Part shown: piece by piece, positions 41,636 to 50,231 of the stretch
How the letters are laid out: each line of letters begins with the position of its first letter
How positions within the stretch are numbered: position 1 is the stretch's first letter
Assembly (NCBI GenBank): GCA_046330415.1
Contig: JAXLSW010000014.1
Span: forward strand, 100,299-164,298
Reading direction: 5' to 3'
Source of the DNA: RHKX01 sp046330415
GTDB lineage: Bacteria > Actinomycetota > Thermoleophilia > Solirubrobacterales > 70-9
DNA length: 64,000 nucleotides
Translations under genes and position numbers: made by a program
Notes under the pieces: model-generated
Seen by the model: only the letters and a program-made list of their open reading frames with translations
Told to the model about the DNA's origin: nothing
Databases searched by the model: none

Positions 41636-41887
41636 ATGCCACAGACGAAAGCAACCCGCGAGGAGCTCGAGCGGCGAATCACCGATGCGCTGGTCGAGTT
41701 CGGAGCCGAGCGCGACGACATCGACGCGAGCGCGACCTGGAACCAGCTCGACGTCGATTCGCTCGACCTCGTCGAGCTCGCGCAGATCATGGAGGACGAG
41801 TACGGCGTCGAGCTCCGCGAAGCCGACATGGAGCAGATGAAGACCGTCGGCGACGCCGTCGAGATTTTGCACGCGCGGCTGTCGTGA
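41636..41887 (+). CDS. acpP: Acyl carrier protein
   Basis: 83 aa. ATG 41636 is preferred because AAGGAG lies 9 bases upstream; ATG 41627 abuts that site. The phosphopantetheine attachment Ser42 is in LDVDSLDLVELAQ. A four-helix acidic carrier for fatty-acid intermediates. It lies in the middle of the cluster, with its stop overlapping the fabF GTG. Confidence 0.93.
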   Translation: MPQTKATREELERRITDALVEFGAERDDIDASATWNQLDVDSLDLVELAQIMEDEYGVELREADMEQMKTVGDAVEILHARLS

Positions 41888-43086
41888 ACGGCCGGGTGGC
41901 GATAACCGGAGTCGGGTCGGTCACCCCGCTCGGGATCGGCGCGCGGACGCTGCTCGAGCGCTGGTGCGCCGGCGAGCTCGGGATCGTCGACGGGATCGCC
42001 TCCTGCGACGAATTCGAGCCGGGCGAGATGCTCGGCCGCAAGGAGCGACGGCGCGCCGATCGCTTCACCCAGCTCGCGATGGTCGCCGCCGACGAGGCCA
42101 CCGAGGCGGCCGGCTGGAGCGACGAGCTCCCCTGCCCGTCCGAGCGGATCGGGTCGATCGTCGGGACCGGGATCGGCGGCCTCGGCACGATCGAGCAGCA
42201 GCACGACGTCCTCCGCGATCGCGGCCCGACCGCGCTCTCGCCGCTCGGGGTGCCGCTGATGATGGCCAACGCGGCGAGCGGGGTGCTCGCGATCAGGCTC
42301 GGGCTCCGCGGCGAGTGCTACGGCACCTGCTCGGCCTGCGCGGCCGGCGCACACGCGATCGGCAGCGGCGCGCGCCTGGTCGCGGGCGGCGTGCTGGACG
42401 CGTGCCTCGTCGGTGGCTCGGAGGCCGGTATGACCCCGCTCGCGGGGGGCTGCTTCGAGAGCATGGGTGCCACCTCGAAGGCCGGCATATCGAGGCCGTT
42501 CGACCGCAACCGCGACGGCTTCGTGATGGGCGAGGGGGCCGGGATGCTGACGCTTGAGAGCGAGCGGCTCGCGCGCGACCGCGGCGCCCCGATCGTCGGC
42601 TGGATCAGCGGCTACGCGGCGACCGCCGACGCGCACCACCTGACGGCCCCCGATCCCGAGGGGGACGGCTCGGCGCGAGCCATGCGCCTCGCCCTCGAGA
42701 GCGCCGGCTGGGAGCCGGAGCGCGTCGACTACGTCAACGCGCACGGAACCTCCACGCAGCTCAACGACGCGTCCGAGACGCTCGCCCTGCGGCGCGCCCT
42801 GGGCGAGCATGCGACGCGGGTGCCGATCTCCTCGGCCAAGTCGGCGATCGGCCACCTGCTCGGCGCGGCCGGTGCCGTCGAAGCTGTGGCGACCGTCCTG
42901 GCGCTGGACGTAGGGCTTGCGCCGCCGACGCTCTCGCTCGAGGAGCCCGATCCCGAGCTGGGCCTCGACTACGTGCCGCTCGAGCCCCGCGAGCTCCGGC
43001 GCAACGGCGAGCCCCTGCGCGCAATCTCGAACTCGTTCGGCTTCGGCGGCCACAACGCCGTGCTCTGCATCGAGGGCGCGGCGTGA
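41884..43086 (+). CDS. fabF: 3-oxoacyl-ACP synthase II
   Basis: 400 aa, GTG 41884. Condensing enzyme for chain elongation. Catalytic Cys152 in CSACAAGAHAIG, first His in VNAHGTSTQLND and second His in SAKSAIGHLLGAAG; the terminal motif is NSFGFGGHNAVL. Corresponds in position to KasA in the mycobacterial fabD-acpM-kasA-kasB-accD6 operon. Overlaps both neighbours by four bases. Confidence 0.94.
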   Translation: MNGRVAITGVGSVTPLGIGARTLLERWCAGELGIVDGIASCDEFEPGEMLGRKERRRADRFTQLAMVAADEATEAAGWSDELPCPSERIGSIVGTGIGGLGTIEQQHDVLRDRGPTALSPLGVPLMMANAASGVLAIRLGLRGECYGTCSACAAGAHAIGSGARLVAGGVLDACLVGGSEAGMTPLAGGCFESMGATSKAGISRPFDRNRDGFVMGEGAGMLTLESERLARDRGAPIVGWISGYAATADAHHLTAPDPEGDGSARAMRLALESAGWEPERVDYVNAHGTSTQLNDASETLALRRALGEHATRVPISSAKSAIGHLLGAAGAVEAVATVLALDVGLAPPTLSLEEPDPELGLDYVPLEPRELRRNGEPLRAISNSFGFGGHNAVLCIEGAA

Positions 43087-44519
43087 GCGGATCCGCCCTC
43101 GCCGCTCAGCCCCTCGCCCCCGCCCAGCCGGAGATCGCGCTGCGGCGCATCGAGGCCGTCTGCGATACGGGCTCCTTCCATCCCGTTCGCACAGGGGTGC
43201 ATAGCGCCCGCTCGCGCCGGACCCAGCCCGGCGATGGCGTCCTCGCCGGCAGCGCCGAGATCCAGGGACGGCCGGTCTTCGTCTACGCACAGGATCCGTC
43301 CTTCCTGGGCGGCTCGCTGGGCGAGCAGCACGCGCGCTCCATAGTCCGCGTCCTTCAGTCGGCCCGTCAATCGGGCGTCCCCACCGTGGGTCTGATCCAT
43401 TCCGGCGGCGCACGGCTCGACGACGGCGCCGCCGCCCTCGACGGCTACGGCGCGATCTTCTCCGAGCACGTCCGCAGCAGCGGCTGGATCCCCCAGGTGT
43501 CGGTCATCTACGGCACCTCGGCCGGGGGAGGCTGCTACTCGCCGGCGCTGACCGACCTCGTGGTGATGTGCTCGGAGGCGAGCATGTTCCTGACCGGCCC
43601 CAAGGTCGTCGCCGAGGTGCTCGGGGAGGAGATCGGGCGGGACGCCCTCGGCGGTGCCTCCGTGCAGGCGGCCAACGGGGTGGCCCAGCTCGTGGCCGAG
43701 GACGAGCGCGCCGCGGCCGAGCAGGTGCGCCGGTTCCTCTCCTACCTCCCCTCCAACAGCGACCTCGAGCCGCCCGCCTACCCGCCGGGGCCCTCTTCGG
43801 GCGCGGATCCGGCCGGCCCGGTCCCGGACTCGCCGCGTCGCGTCTACGACATCCGCGAAGTCGCCGGAGCGATCGTGGATGAGGGCTCGCTGCTCGAGCT
43901 CGCCGGCGGCTGGGCTCGCAACCTCGTCGTCGCGCTCGCCCGCCTCGACGGGCGCCCGGTCGGGATCGTCGCCAACCAGCCGCGCCACCGCGGCGGTGTG
44001 CTCGACTCCGGCAGCGCCGAGAAGGGGGCCTGGTTCATCGAGCTCTGCGACCGCTTCGGACTGCCACTGCTCGTCCTCGAGGACACGCCCGGGTTCGTAC
44101 CCGGCAGCCGCGAGGAAGGACGGGGCGTGATCCGCCATGGCGCCAAGCTCGTCCGGGCGTTCGCGAAGGCAAGCGTGCCGAGGATCACCATCGTCATCCG
44201 CAAGGGCTTCGGCGGGGCGTTCATCACGATGAACTCGAAGGCGCTGGGCGCCGACCTCGTTCTCGCCTGGCCCGGCGCCGAGATCGGGATCATGGCCTCC
44301 GCTCAGGCCGTCGGCATCACCCACGGGCAGGTGATCGCGGCGGCGGCCGACCCAGGAGCCGAGCGCGACCGGCTCGCGGCCGCCTACGCCGCTGAGCACA
44401 CCGGCGCCGCCGTGGCCGCGGCAGCGGGCACGATCGACGAGCTGATCGAGCCGGCGAGGACGCGGGACCGCCTGATCGCCGCGCTCGCCGCGCTCGGAAC
44501 GCGGCGGAGAACCCGATGA
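43083..44519 (+). CDS. Acyl-CoA carboxylase carboxyltransferase subunit (AccD6-like)
   Basis: 478 aa, GTG 43083. Crotonase-fold halves with IHSGGARLDDGAAAL and YGTSAGGGCYSPALTD in the N-domain, and EDTPGFVPGSREEGRGVIRHGAKLV, GGAFITMNSK in the C-domain, as in propionyl/acetyl-CoA carboxylase beta subunits. It should transfer CO2 from biotin to an acyl-CoA, supplying malonyl-CoA. No biotin carboxylase subunit is in the window. Somewhat shorter than the typical 510-550 aa. In mycobacteria accD6 holds the same operon position. Confidence 0.88.
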   Translation: MSGSALAAQPLAPAQPEIALRRIEAVCDTGSFHPVRTGVHSARSRRTQPGDGVLAGSAEIQGRPVFVYAQDPSFLGGSLGEQHARSIVRVLQSARQSGVPTVGLIHSGGARLDDGAAALDGYGAIFSEHVRSSGWIPQVSVIYGTSAGGGCYSPALTDLVVMCSEASMFLTGPKVVAEVLGEEIGRDALGGASVQAANGVAQLVAEDERAAAEQVRRFLSYLPSNSDLEPPAYPPGPSSGADPAGPVPDSPRRVYDIREVAGAIVDEGSLLELAGGWARNLVVALARLDGRPVGIVANQPRHRGGVLDSGSAEKGAWFIELCDRFGLPLLVLEDTPGFVPGSREEGRGVIRHGAKLVRAFAKASVPRITIVIRKGFGGAFITMNSKALGADLVLAWPGAEIGIMASAQAVGITHGQVIAAAADPGAERDRLAAAYAAEHTGAAVAAAAGTIDELIEPARTRDRLIAALAALGTRRRTR

Positions 44520-45163
44520 GCGCGTCCTCGACCCTCGTGGCCGGCGGCGCGACGCGATCACGCGTCCTCACCTGGGCAGCCCTCGGAGACAGCCTGACGG
44601 CCGGCTCGCGCAAGGGGGAGCTCACCTGGGCGTCCATCACGGCCCGCTCCCTCTCCAGCTCCGACCTGGAACTGGATCTCGTCTGCCTCGCGGAGCCCGG
44701 CGCGACGTGCAGTGCCGTCACCGACCGCCAGCTCGAGGCGGCGATCGCAGCTGATCCCCAGATCGTCAGCCTGATCTGCGGCGCCAACGATGTCATCGGC
44801 AGCGTCCGCCCCCGGGTCGAGGTCGTCGCGAGCTCGCTCGACGGCCTCTGGTTCTCGCTCCGATCCGCCCTTCCGGCGGCCTCGATGCTCACCTGCACCT
44901 ATCCCGCTCACGGGCCCCGCAACCTCGGGCCGCGGTCGCGGGAGCGGATCGCCGCCGGCCTGCGGGAGCTCAACGCGGCGATCAGGCTCCTGGCCGGGCG
45001 CCACCGCATCGCCTGCGCCGACCTGGAGGGTCATCCCGGCGTCGGCGATGCAGCCAACTTCGCCGCCGACGGCCTCCACCCATCGGCCCTCGGCCAGCTT
45101 CTGATGGCCGGCACCATCGCGCCGCTGATCCAACCTCTGATCGATGAGGAGAACCCAGGATGA
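44516..45163 (+). CDS. SGNH/GDSL hydrolase inside the FAS operon
   Basis: 215 aa, ATG 44516 overlapping the carboxylase stop. Block I GDSLTAG with Ser26, block III GAND (LICGANDVIG) and block V DGLHPS with the Asp/His pair are all present, so the esterase triad is intact. No signal peptide, so probably cytosolic. Its overlap with FAS genes suggests it acts on fatty acyl-ACP or acyl-CoA thioesters (TesA-like) or a lipid ester; this is inference. Confidence 0.85.
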   Translation: MSASSTLVAGGATRSRVLTWAALGDSLTAGSRKGELTWASITARSLSSSDLELDLVCLAEPGATCSAVTDRQLEAAIAADPQIVSLICGANDVIGSVRPRVEVVASSLDGLWFSLRSALPAASMLTCTYPAHGPRNLGPRSRERIAAGLRELNAAIRLLAGRHRIACADLEGHPGVGDAANFAADGLHPSALGQLLMAGTIAPLIQPLIDEENPG

Positions 45164-45699
45164 ACAACGACTCTGATCCCGACACCCGACACAGCCCCTT
45201 CGGGCTCGCATTCGACGACCTGGTTGCGGGCGCTTCGTTCACGAGCGCTCCGATCGAGGTGGCCGCGCGCGATGTCGAGGCGTTCGCCGCCCTCACGGGC
45301 GACCATCACCCGGCGCACCTCGACCCCGGCTGGGCCGCCACGGGACCCTTCGGCCGTCCGATCGCCCACGGCCTCCTGGTTCTCTCCCAGGCCGTCGGAG
45401 CGCTGCCCCTGGACCCCGAGCGCGTGATCGCCCTGCGCCGGCTGCGCGACGTCGTCTTCAAGCGCCCCGTCGGGGTCGGCGAGTCGATCACGGTCTCCTG
45501 CGCGATCGGCGAGATCCGACCACTCGACGCGCGCGCGGGCCTGGTCGACTGCGGATGCCGGATCCTCGACGAGGAGGGGCGGTTGAGCGCCCGGGCCGTG
45601 ATCGAGGTGCTGTGGCGCCGCGATCTCGTCACCGGCGATTCCGACGACCTCGGACCCGTCACCCGCGGCCCCGACGGGCGCAGCACGGTGCTCATCTGA
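45160..45699 (+). CDS. MaoC-like (R)-3-hydroxyacyl dehydratase
   Basis: 179 aa, ATG 45160 in an ATGA overlap. Hot-dog fold with FAALTGDHHPAHLDPGWAATGPFGRPIAHGLLVLS, which contains the catalytic Asp/His of hydratase 2 (TGDHHPAH and the downstream IAHG). The frame covers one module. It should perform the 3-hydroxyacyl-ACP dehydration step, as HadAB does in mycobacteria, there being no FabZ or FabA here. The next gene (fabI) starts within its stop codon. Confidence 0.85.
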   Translation: MNNDSDPDTRHSPFGLAFDDLVAGASFTSAPIEVAARDVEAFAALTGDHHPAHLDPGWAATGPFGRPIAHGLLVLSQAVGALPLDPERVIALRRLRDVVFKRPVGVGESITVSCAIGEIRPLDARAGLVDCGCRILDEEGRLSARAVIEVLWRRDLVTGDSDDLGPVTRGPDGRSTVLI

Positions 45700-46499
45700 T
45701 GACGGACGTCGCCGCTGCCGCGCCGCCATCGCTCGCCGGCAAACGCCTGCTGATCACCGGCGTGATCACGAGGCGCTCGATCGCCTACGCGGTCGCCGAG
45801 CGAGCCCAGTCCCAGGGCGCCGAGGTCGTCCTGACCGGCTTCGGTCGCGGCAGGCGACTCACCGAGCGCGCAGCGGCCAGGCTCGAGGGGCCGCCGCCGG
45901 TGGTCGAGCTCGACGTCAACGAGGAGGGTCACCTCGAGTCCCTGCGCGAGGACCTCGCGGAGCGTTGGGGCGGCGTCGACGGCGTGCTTCACGCGGTGGC
46001 GTTCGCTCCGGCCGACGCCCTCGGAGGCGACTTCCTCGGTGCGCCGGCAGGGAGCGCCGAGATCGCGTTCAGGACCAGCGCGTTCTCGCTGAAGGCACTC
46101 GTCGCCGGTCTGCTCCCGCTGATGGAGGAAGGCGGATCGGTCGTCGGCCTCGACTTCGACGCGTCACTCGCCTGGCCGGCCTACGACTGGATGGGCGTCG
46201 CCAAGGCCGCACTGGAATCGGTCAACCGATACCTCTGCCGGGATCTCGGTCCGCTCGGGATCAGGTCGAACCTGATCTCCGCAGGGCCCCTCGAGACGGC
46301 CGCGGCGAGCGGCATCGACGGGTTCTCGAACCTCGCCGACTCCTGGGATCAGGGGGCGCCACTCGGCTGGGACACGCGCGATCCCTCGCCCGTCGCCGAT
46401 GCCGTCTGCTTCCTCCTCTCCGACGAGGCCCGGGCGATCAGCGGTCAGATCATCCGGGTGGACGGCGGCTTCAGCGCGGTGGCCATGCCCGCCGCCTAG
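45699..46499 (+). CDS. fabI: Enoyl-ACP reductase, InhA-like
   Basis: 266 aa, ATG 45699 sharing one base with the upstream stop. NADH site GKRLLITGVITRRSIAYAVAERAQSQGAEVVLTGF, ELDVNEEGHLESL, and catalytic Tyr/Lys in PAYDWMGVAKAALESVNRYL. The wording matches mycobacterial InhA closely (PAYNWMTVAKSALESVNRF as I recall it). Last reductive step of the elongation cycle and last gene of the operon. It is convergent with a PadR gene. Confidence 0.94.
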   Translation: MTDVAAAAPPSLAGKRLLITGVITRRSIAYAVAERAQSQGAEVVLTGFGRGRRLTERAAARLEGPPPVVELDVNEEGHLESLREDLAERWGGVDGVLHAVAFAPADALGGDFLGAPAGSAEIAFRTSAFSLKALVAGLLPLMEEGGSVVGLDFDASLAWPAYDWMGVAKAALESVNRYLCRDLGPLGIRSNLISAGPLETAAASGIDGFSNLADSWDQGAPLGWDTRDPSPVADAVCFLLSDEARAISGQIIRVDGGFSAVAMPAA

Positions 46500-46526
46500 C
46501 TGCTCCCCAACGGCCGCGGTCCCGGC

Positions 46527-47081
46527 CTACCGCTCGATCAACTGAAGCACCTCGCGCGCCCAGCGCACCGTGCCCTCCTCGAACTCAATCCCGCGCAGCA
46601 GCGTCAGGTAGGGACCGAAGCCGGGGCGTTCGGCTCCGCCGGACAGGTACTCCCGCTCGCTCATCGCGCCGAGGGCGGCGGACTGCAGCTCCCGGTAGGA
46701 GCCGAGCTTCTCCTCGTGCCATTCGAGGCGGCGGCGGACGGCCTCGGCGACGTCGGCGCGGTTCGACTCGTCGAGGCCGGCGACCTTGACGAGGAGGTCG
46801 TCGCGGATCACCGTCGGGGCCGTCTCGGCGCGGATGAACTCGTCGACCGCCTCGTGGCCGCTGGTGGTCAGGCTGAAGATGCGCTTGTCGGGCCGGCGCT
46901 CCTGGCGGACCAGGCGGGCGGTGGCGAGCCCCTCCTCCTCGAGGCGGTCCAGCTCGCGGTAGATCTGCTGCCGGGAGGCGGGCCAGAAGTTGGCGACCGA
47001 GTTGTCGAAGCGCTTCGAGAGCTCGTAGCCGGTCGACTCCGAGTTCGAGAGCGCGACCATCACAGCCTCTCTCAGAGCCAT
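46527..47081 (-). CDS. PadR-family transcriptional regulator
   Basis: 184 aa from ATG 47081. N-terminal winged helix of the PadR type (LREAVMVALSNSESTGYELSKRFDNSVANFWPASRQQIYRELDRLEEEGLA, ending KRIFSLTTSGHEAV). The C-terminal Vir-like helical half is ARAD-rich and mediates dimerisation. It is divergent from an FAD oxidoreductase, with a 38-bp palindrome in between that should be its operator. Confidence 0.9.
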   Translation of the reverse strand: MALREAVMVALSNSESTGYELSKRFDNSVANFWPASRQQIYRELDRLEEEGLATARLVRQERRPDKRIFSLTTSGHEAVDEFIRAETAPTVIRDDLLVKVAGLDESNRADVAEAVRRRLEWHEEKLGSYRELQSAALGAMSEREYLSGGAERPGFGPYLTLLRGIEFEEGTVRWAREVLQLIER

Positions 47082-47109
47082 CGCGCCACCCGTCCCGCCC
47101 GGATCTGGT

Positions 47110-47147
47110 TATAGTCAACTACATGACTACTCATGCCGTTGACTATA
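47110..47147. promoter_or_regulatory. 38-bp operator palindrome and leaderless promoter
   Basis: Outer arms TATAGTCAAC (47110-47119) and GTTGACTATA (47138-47147). Inner arms CATGA (47122-47126) and TCATG (47131-47135). Both tiers share one centre. The left arm contains TATAGT, a -10 ending 7 bases before ATG 47123, so the operator covers the -10, the presumed start of transcription and the first eight codons. The right arm read on the other strand supplies part of the PadR promoter. Confidence 0.8.
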
Positions 47148-48892
47148 CAGCCCGCTCCGACGCTTCCGATCCCGCCGCCCACTGGGTCAAGTCGGTCCCT
47201 CCCATGCCGGAGCGGCCCGACGTTGTCGTGATCGGGTCCGGCCTCGCCGGGCTGACCGCGGGCGCGTACCTGGCGACCAACGGCAGGTCCGTCCTCGTGC
47301 TCGAGCAGCACGACGTCGCCGGCGGCTGCGCGCAGACGTTCCGGCGCAAGAAGAAGTGGTGGTTCGACGTCGGCTTCCACTACATCGGCGGCGTCAGGAC
47401 CGGCGAGATGGCGCGCCTGCTCAAGGGCATCGGCCTCGGCGAGAGGATCGGGTTCGCCGAGCTCGACCGCGACGGCTTCGACACCCTGGTGTTCCCCGAC
47501 CTCGAGTTCAAGGTCCCGGTCGGCTGGGACGCCTACACGGAGCGCCTGGTCGAGACCTTCCCCTTCGACGAGGAGGGGATCCGCGCCGTCGTCGGCGTCA
47601 TGCGCAGCGCGATGGAGGAGCTGCGGAAGGTCGGCGTCCCCGGGCCCGGCACCGACCTCGAGGAGTACATGCGGCTGGCGCCGACGGTGGTCTCCTGGGG
47701 CATGCGCTCGCTCACCGACCTCTACGACGAGCACTACCTCAGCGAGCGTGCCCGGGCGGTGCTGACCGCCCAGGCGGGCGACTACGCGACGCCCCCCTCC
47801 CGCACCCCCGTCCTGCTCCACGCCGGGCTGATCGACCACTACATGCGCGACGGCGCCTTCTACGTGGAGGGCGGCGGCCAGGAGCTCGTCGGCAACCTCG
47901 TCGAGGTGATCCACGCCAACGGCGGCAGGGTCCGGACGAGGGCGGCCGTCGAGCGGATCCGCACAGTCCCGGGCGAGGACGAGGGCGGCCGCCACTGCGT
48001 CGTCGGGGTCACGCTCGCCGGCGGCGAGGAGATCGACTGCGAGGCGCTGATCGCCACCGGCGACATCAAGCACCTCTTCGGCGAGCTGCTCGCCCCCGAG
48101 GCGGTCTCCGCCGAGACCCGCGAGCGCGTCGAGGGCTACCGGATGGCGACGCCGCTCGTCACCGTCTACCTGGGCCTCGACTTCGACATCTCCGAGCGCA
48201 TGCCCGCCACCAACTACTGGCTGCACAGCCGCTACGACCAGGAGGCCTACTACGGGCCCGTGGCCGAGGGCCGCCTCGACGAGGACCCGCCCGTCTACAT
48301 CTCCTCCGCGAGCGCCAAGGACCCCGGCGGCGCCGGGCACGCCCCCGAGGGCTGCTCGACGGTCGAGCTGATGACCTGGGCCACGTCCGATCCGGAGGCC
48401 TGGGGAATCGCGGACGAGAGCACCGGCGGGAAGTACAGCAAGCAGGACTCCTACAACCGGATCAAGGACGAGCTCACCGAGAAGCTGATCGACCGCGCCG
48501 AGAAGCAGCTCGGGCCGCTGCGCGAGCACATCGTCTGGAAGGAGGCCTCCACGCCGATGACCCAGACGCGCTACACGCTCTCCTCCGATGGCTCCTGCTA
48601 CGGGATCGAGCTCGCCACCGACCAGTTCGGCCCGCTCCGCCCCGCCCACCGGACCGAGGTCGACGGCTTGATCCTCGGCGGCGTCTCCTCTCGCAGCGGC
48701 CACGGCATCGTCGCCGCGATGCAGGGAGGCTTCGAGTGCGCCGCGCAAGCCCTCGGCCGCGACCTGCGCGCCGAGCTCGCCGCGGGAGCCGTGTTCGGCG
48801 ACCCCTCGCGGCTGACGACCGACCTTCCCGGCTGGGACTCGCTGGAGGCGAGCCGCAAGCTTCAGGAGAAGTCGCGCCGCGTGCGCACCTGA
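47123..48892 (+). CDS. FAD-dependent oxidoreductase, phytoene-desaturase/RetSat-like
   Basis: 589 aa. FAD-binding motif VVIGSGLAGLTAGAYLATNGRSVLVLEQHDVAGG at about residues 34-67, then RKKKWWFDVGFHYIGG, typical of the phytoene desaturase/all-trans-retinol 13,14-reductase group. The C-terminal LILGGVSSRSGHGIVAAMQGGFECA closes the FAD site. It should reduce or desaturate a conjugated or steroid/terpenoid-like substrate; which one is unknown. Its first codons lie in the PadR operator, so expression is expected to respond to a PadR ligand such as a phenolic compound. Confidence 0.85.
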   Translation: MTTHAVDYTARSDASDPAAHWVKSVPPMPERPDVVVIGSGLAGLTAGAYLATNGRSVLVLEQHDVAGGCAQTFRRKKKWWFDVGFHYIGGVRTGEMARLLKGIGLGERIGFAELDRDGFDTLVFPDLEFKVPVGWDAYTERLVETFPFDEEGIRAVVGVMRSAMEELRKVGVPGPGTDLEEYMRLAPTVVSWGMRSLTDLYDEHYLSERARAVLTAQAGDYATPPSRTPVLLHAGLIDHYMRDGAFYVEGGGQELVGNLVEVIHANGGRVRTRAAVERIRTVPGEDEGGRHCVVGVTLAGGEEIDCEALIATGDIKHLFGELLAPEAVSAETRERVEGYRMATPLVTVYLGLDFDISERMPATNYWLHSRYDQEAYYGPVAEGRLDEDPPVYISSASAKDPGGAGHAPEGCSTVELMTWATSDPEAWGIADESTGGKYSKQDSYNRIKDELTEKLIDRAEKQLGPLREHIVWKEASTPMTQTRYTLSSDGSCYGIELATDQFGPLRPAHRTEVDGLILGGVSSRSGHGIVAAMQGGFECAAQALGRDLRAELAAGAVFGDPSRLTTDLPGWDSLEASRKLQEKSRRVRT

Positions 48893-48929
48893 GCTGAACG
48901 CGACCCCGCCCCGGGGTGTGAGTGAGGAA

Positions 48930-48977
48930 CACCTGGGGTGCTCCACCCCGCCCCCGCTGACCCGTACCTTCGGGGAC
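48930..48977 (+). promoter_or_regulatory. Leaderless promoter with CACCTGGG box
   Basis: TACCTT (48965-48970) ends 7 bases before ATG 48978. CACCTGGG at 48930-48937 starts exactly 35 bases upstream of the -10, as at 7296-7303 for the paralogue. Both also have a CACC about 21-22 bases before the -10. Confidence 0.6.
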
Positions 48978-50204
48978 ATGAAAGGGACACCGATAGGGAC
49001 CGATCGCCGCCGCAGCGCCGCGATTGGGGCACCACTGGCAGCGCTGGCAGCACTGACGATCACCGCGACCTCGGCGGGCCACGCCGAGGCGGCGAAGATC
49101 CACGTGACCAACACCTCCGGCAAGGGGAAGGGCTCGTTCGCGGCGGCGATCGAGCGCGCCAACCGCGAGCCCGACTACGACACGATCGTCTTCTCGAGGC
49201 AACTGCGCGGGAAGATCAGGGTCCGGCGGGACGTCGAGATCGAGCGCGCGATCGCGATCGAGGGGCGGAACTACGGAAGCAACGGACGACTGCGCCTGGT
49301 CGGCCCCAAGCACGGCGTCGACATCGAGTTCAAGCGCTCCGCGAAGAAGCGCCCCGCCGTCGAGGACATGTACCTGGAGCGGGTCGCGATCGCCTCCGAC
49401 TACGCAGACCTCGACGTCCGCGACTCCTACCTGACCGGCGAGGGGACCGTCGACGAGATCGGCGTCTACGCCGGCTACGGCTACGACGACGCGAAGCTGC
49501 GGATGAGCGGCACGACGGTCTCGGGGTTCAGTTCCGGCGTGGCCCTGTACAGGACCGACGGCAGCATCGACGAGTCCGTCATCAGCGACAACGAGGGCAG
49601 CAGCGGCATCTTCGTCGGCGGCTACTCGGGCCTTCGGCTGTCGGAGTCCACCGTCTCCGGGAACGTCGCCGAGCCGCGCGAGACCCTGGCGGCCAGCGGC
49701 GGCGGCATCTACTCCGTCTACGAGTCCGACGTGGCCGTCAGCAACTCGACGATCTCCGGCAACTCCGCGGTCGGATCCGGTTCGAGCGGCGGCGGCATCT
49801 CCGGCGAGGTGACCGTCAACGAGTCGACGATCGCCGCCAACACGGCCGAGACCGGCGGCGGCATCTTCGCGAGCCCCTACTACCGGGCGCAGGTGCTGAA
49901 CAGCATCGTCGCCGGCAACGAGTCGACGGATGCGGCGGCCGGCGACGACTGCGCCGGGCGCGTCAACTCCAAGGGCGGGAACCTGATCGAGGACCCCGGC
50001 ACCTGCTTGCCGCTCGGCACCGACCTCACCGGCGTCGATCCCCTGCTGGGGAGGCTCCGCGACAACGGCGGTCCGACGCCGACCCGCGCCATCGGCAGGG
50101 GATCGCCGGCGGTCGGCCTGGCGATCGACAGGACCGCGACGAAGCGCGATCAGCGCGGGATCAAGCGGGGGCGCGATCCTGACGCGGGCGCGTTCGAGCG
50201 CTGA
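48978..50204 (+). CDS. Secreted right-handed beta-helix protein (paralogue)
   Basis: 408 aa from ATG 48978, set by the leaderless promoter. Signal peptide region (TDRRRSAAIGAPLAALAALTITATSAGHAEAA). Repeats of SNSTISGNSA, ESTVSGNVA and TGGGIFAS type form a parallel beta-helix, with the closing RDNGGPTPTRAIGRGSPAVG cap and a GAFER end. Same architecture and start pattern as the protein at 7344. Probably surface-exposed; ligand unknown. Confidence 0.85.
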   Translation: MKGTPIGTDRRRSAAIGAPLAALAALTITATSAGHAEAAKIHVTNTSGKGKGSFAAAIERANREPDYDTIVFSRQLRGKIRVRRDVEIERAIAIEGRNYGSNGRLRLVGPKHGVDIEFKRSAKKRPAVEDMYLERVAIASDYADLDVRDSYLTGEGTVDEIGVYAGYGYDDAKLRMSGTTVSGFSSGVALYRTDGSIDESVISDNEGSSGIFVGGYSGLRLSESTVSGNVAEPRETLAASGGGIYSVYESDVAVSNSTISGNSAVGSGSSGGGISGEVTVNESTIAANTAETGGGIFASPYYRAQVLNSIVAGNESTDAAAGDDCAGRVNSKGGNLIEDPGTCLPLGTDLTGVDPLLGRLRDNGGPTPTRAIGRGSPAVGLAIDRTATKRDQRGIKRGRDPDAGAFER

Positions 50205-50231
50205 GGCGGGAGGGCGACGGCCGCCGGGGCC

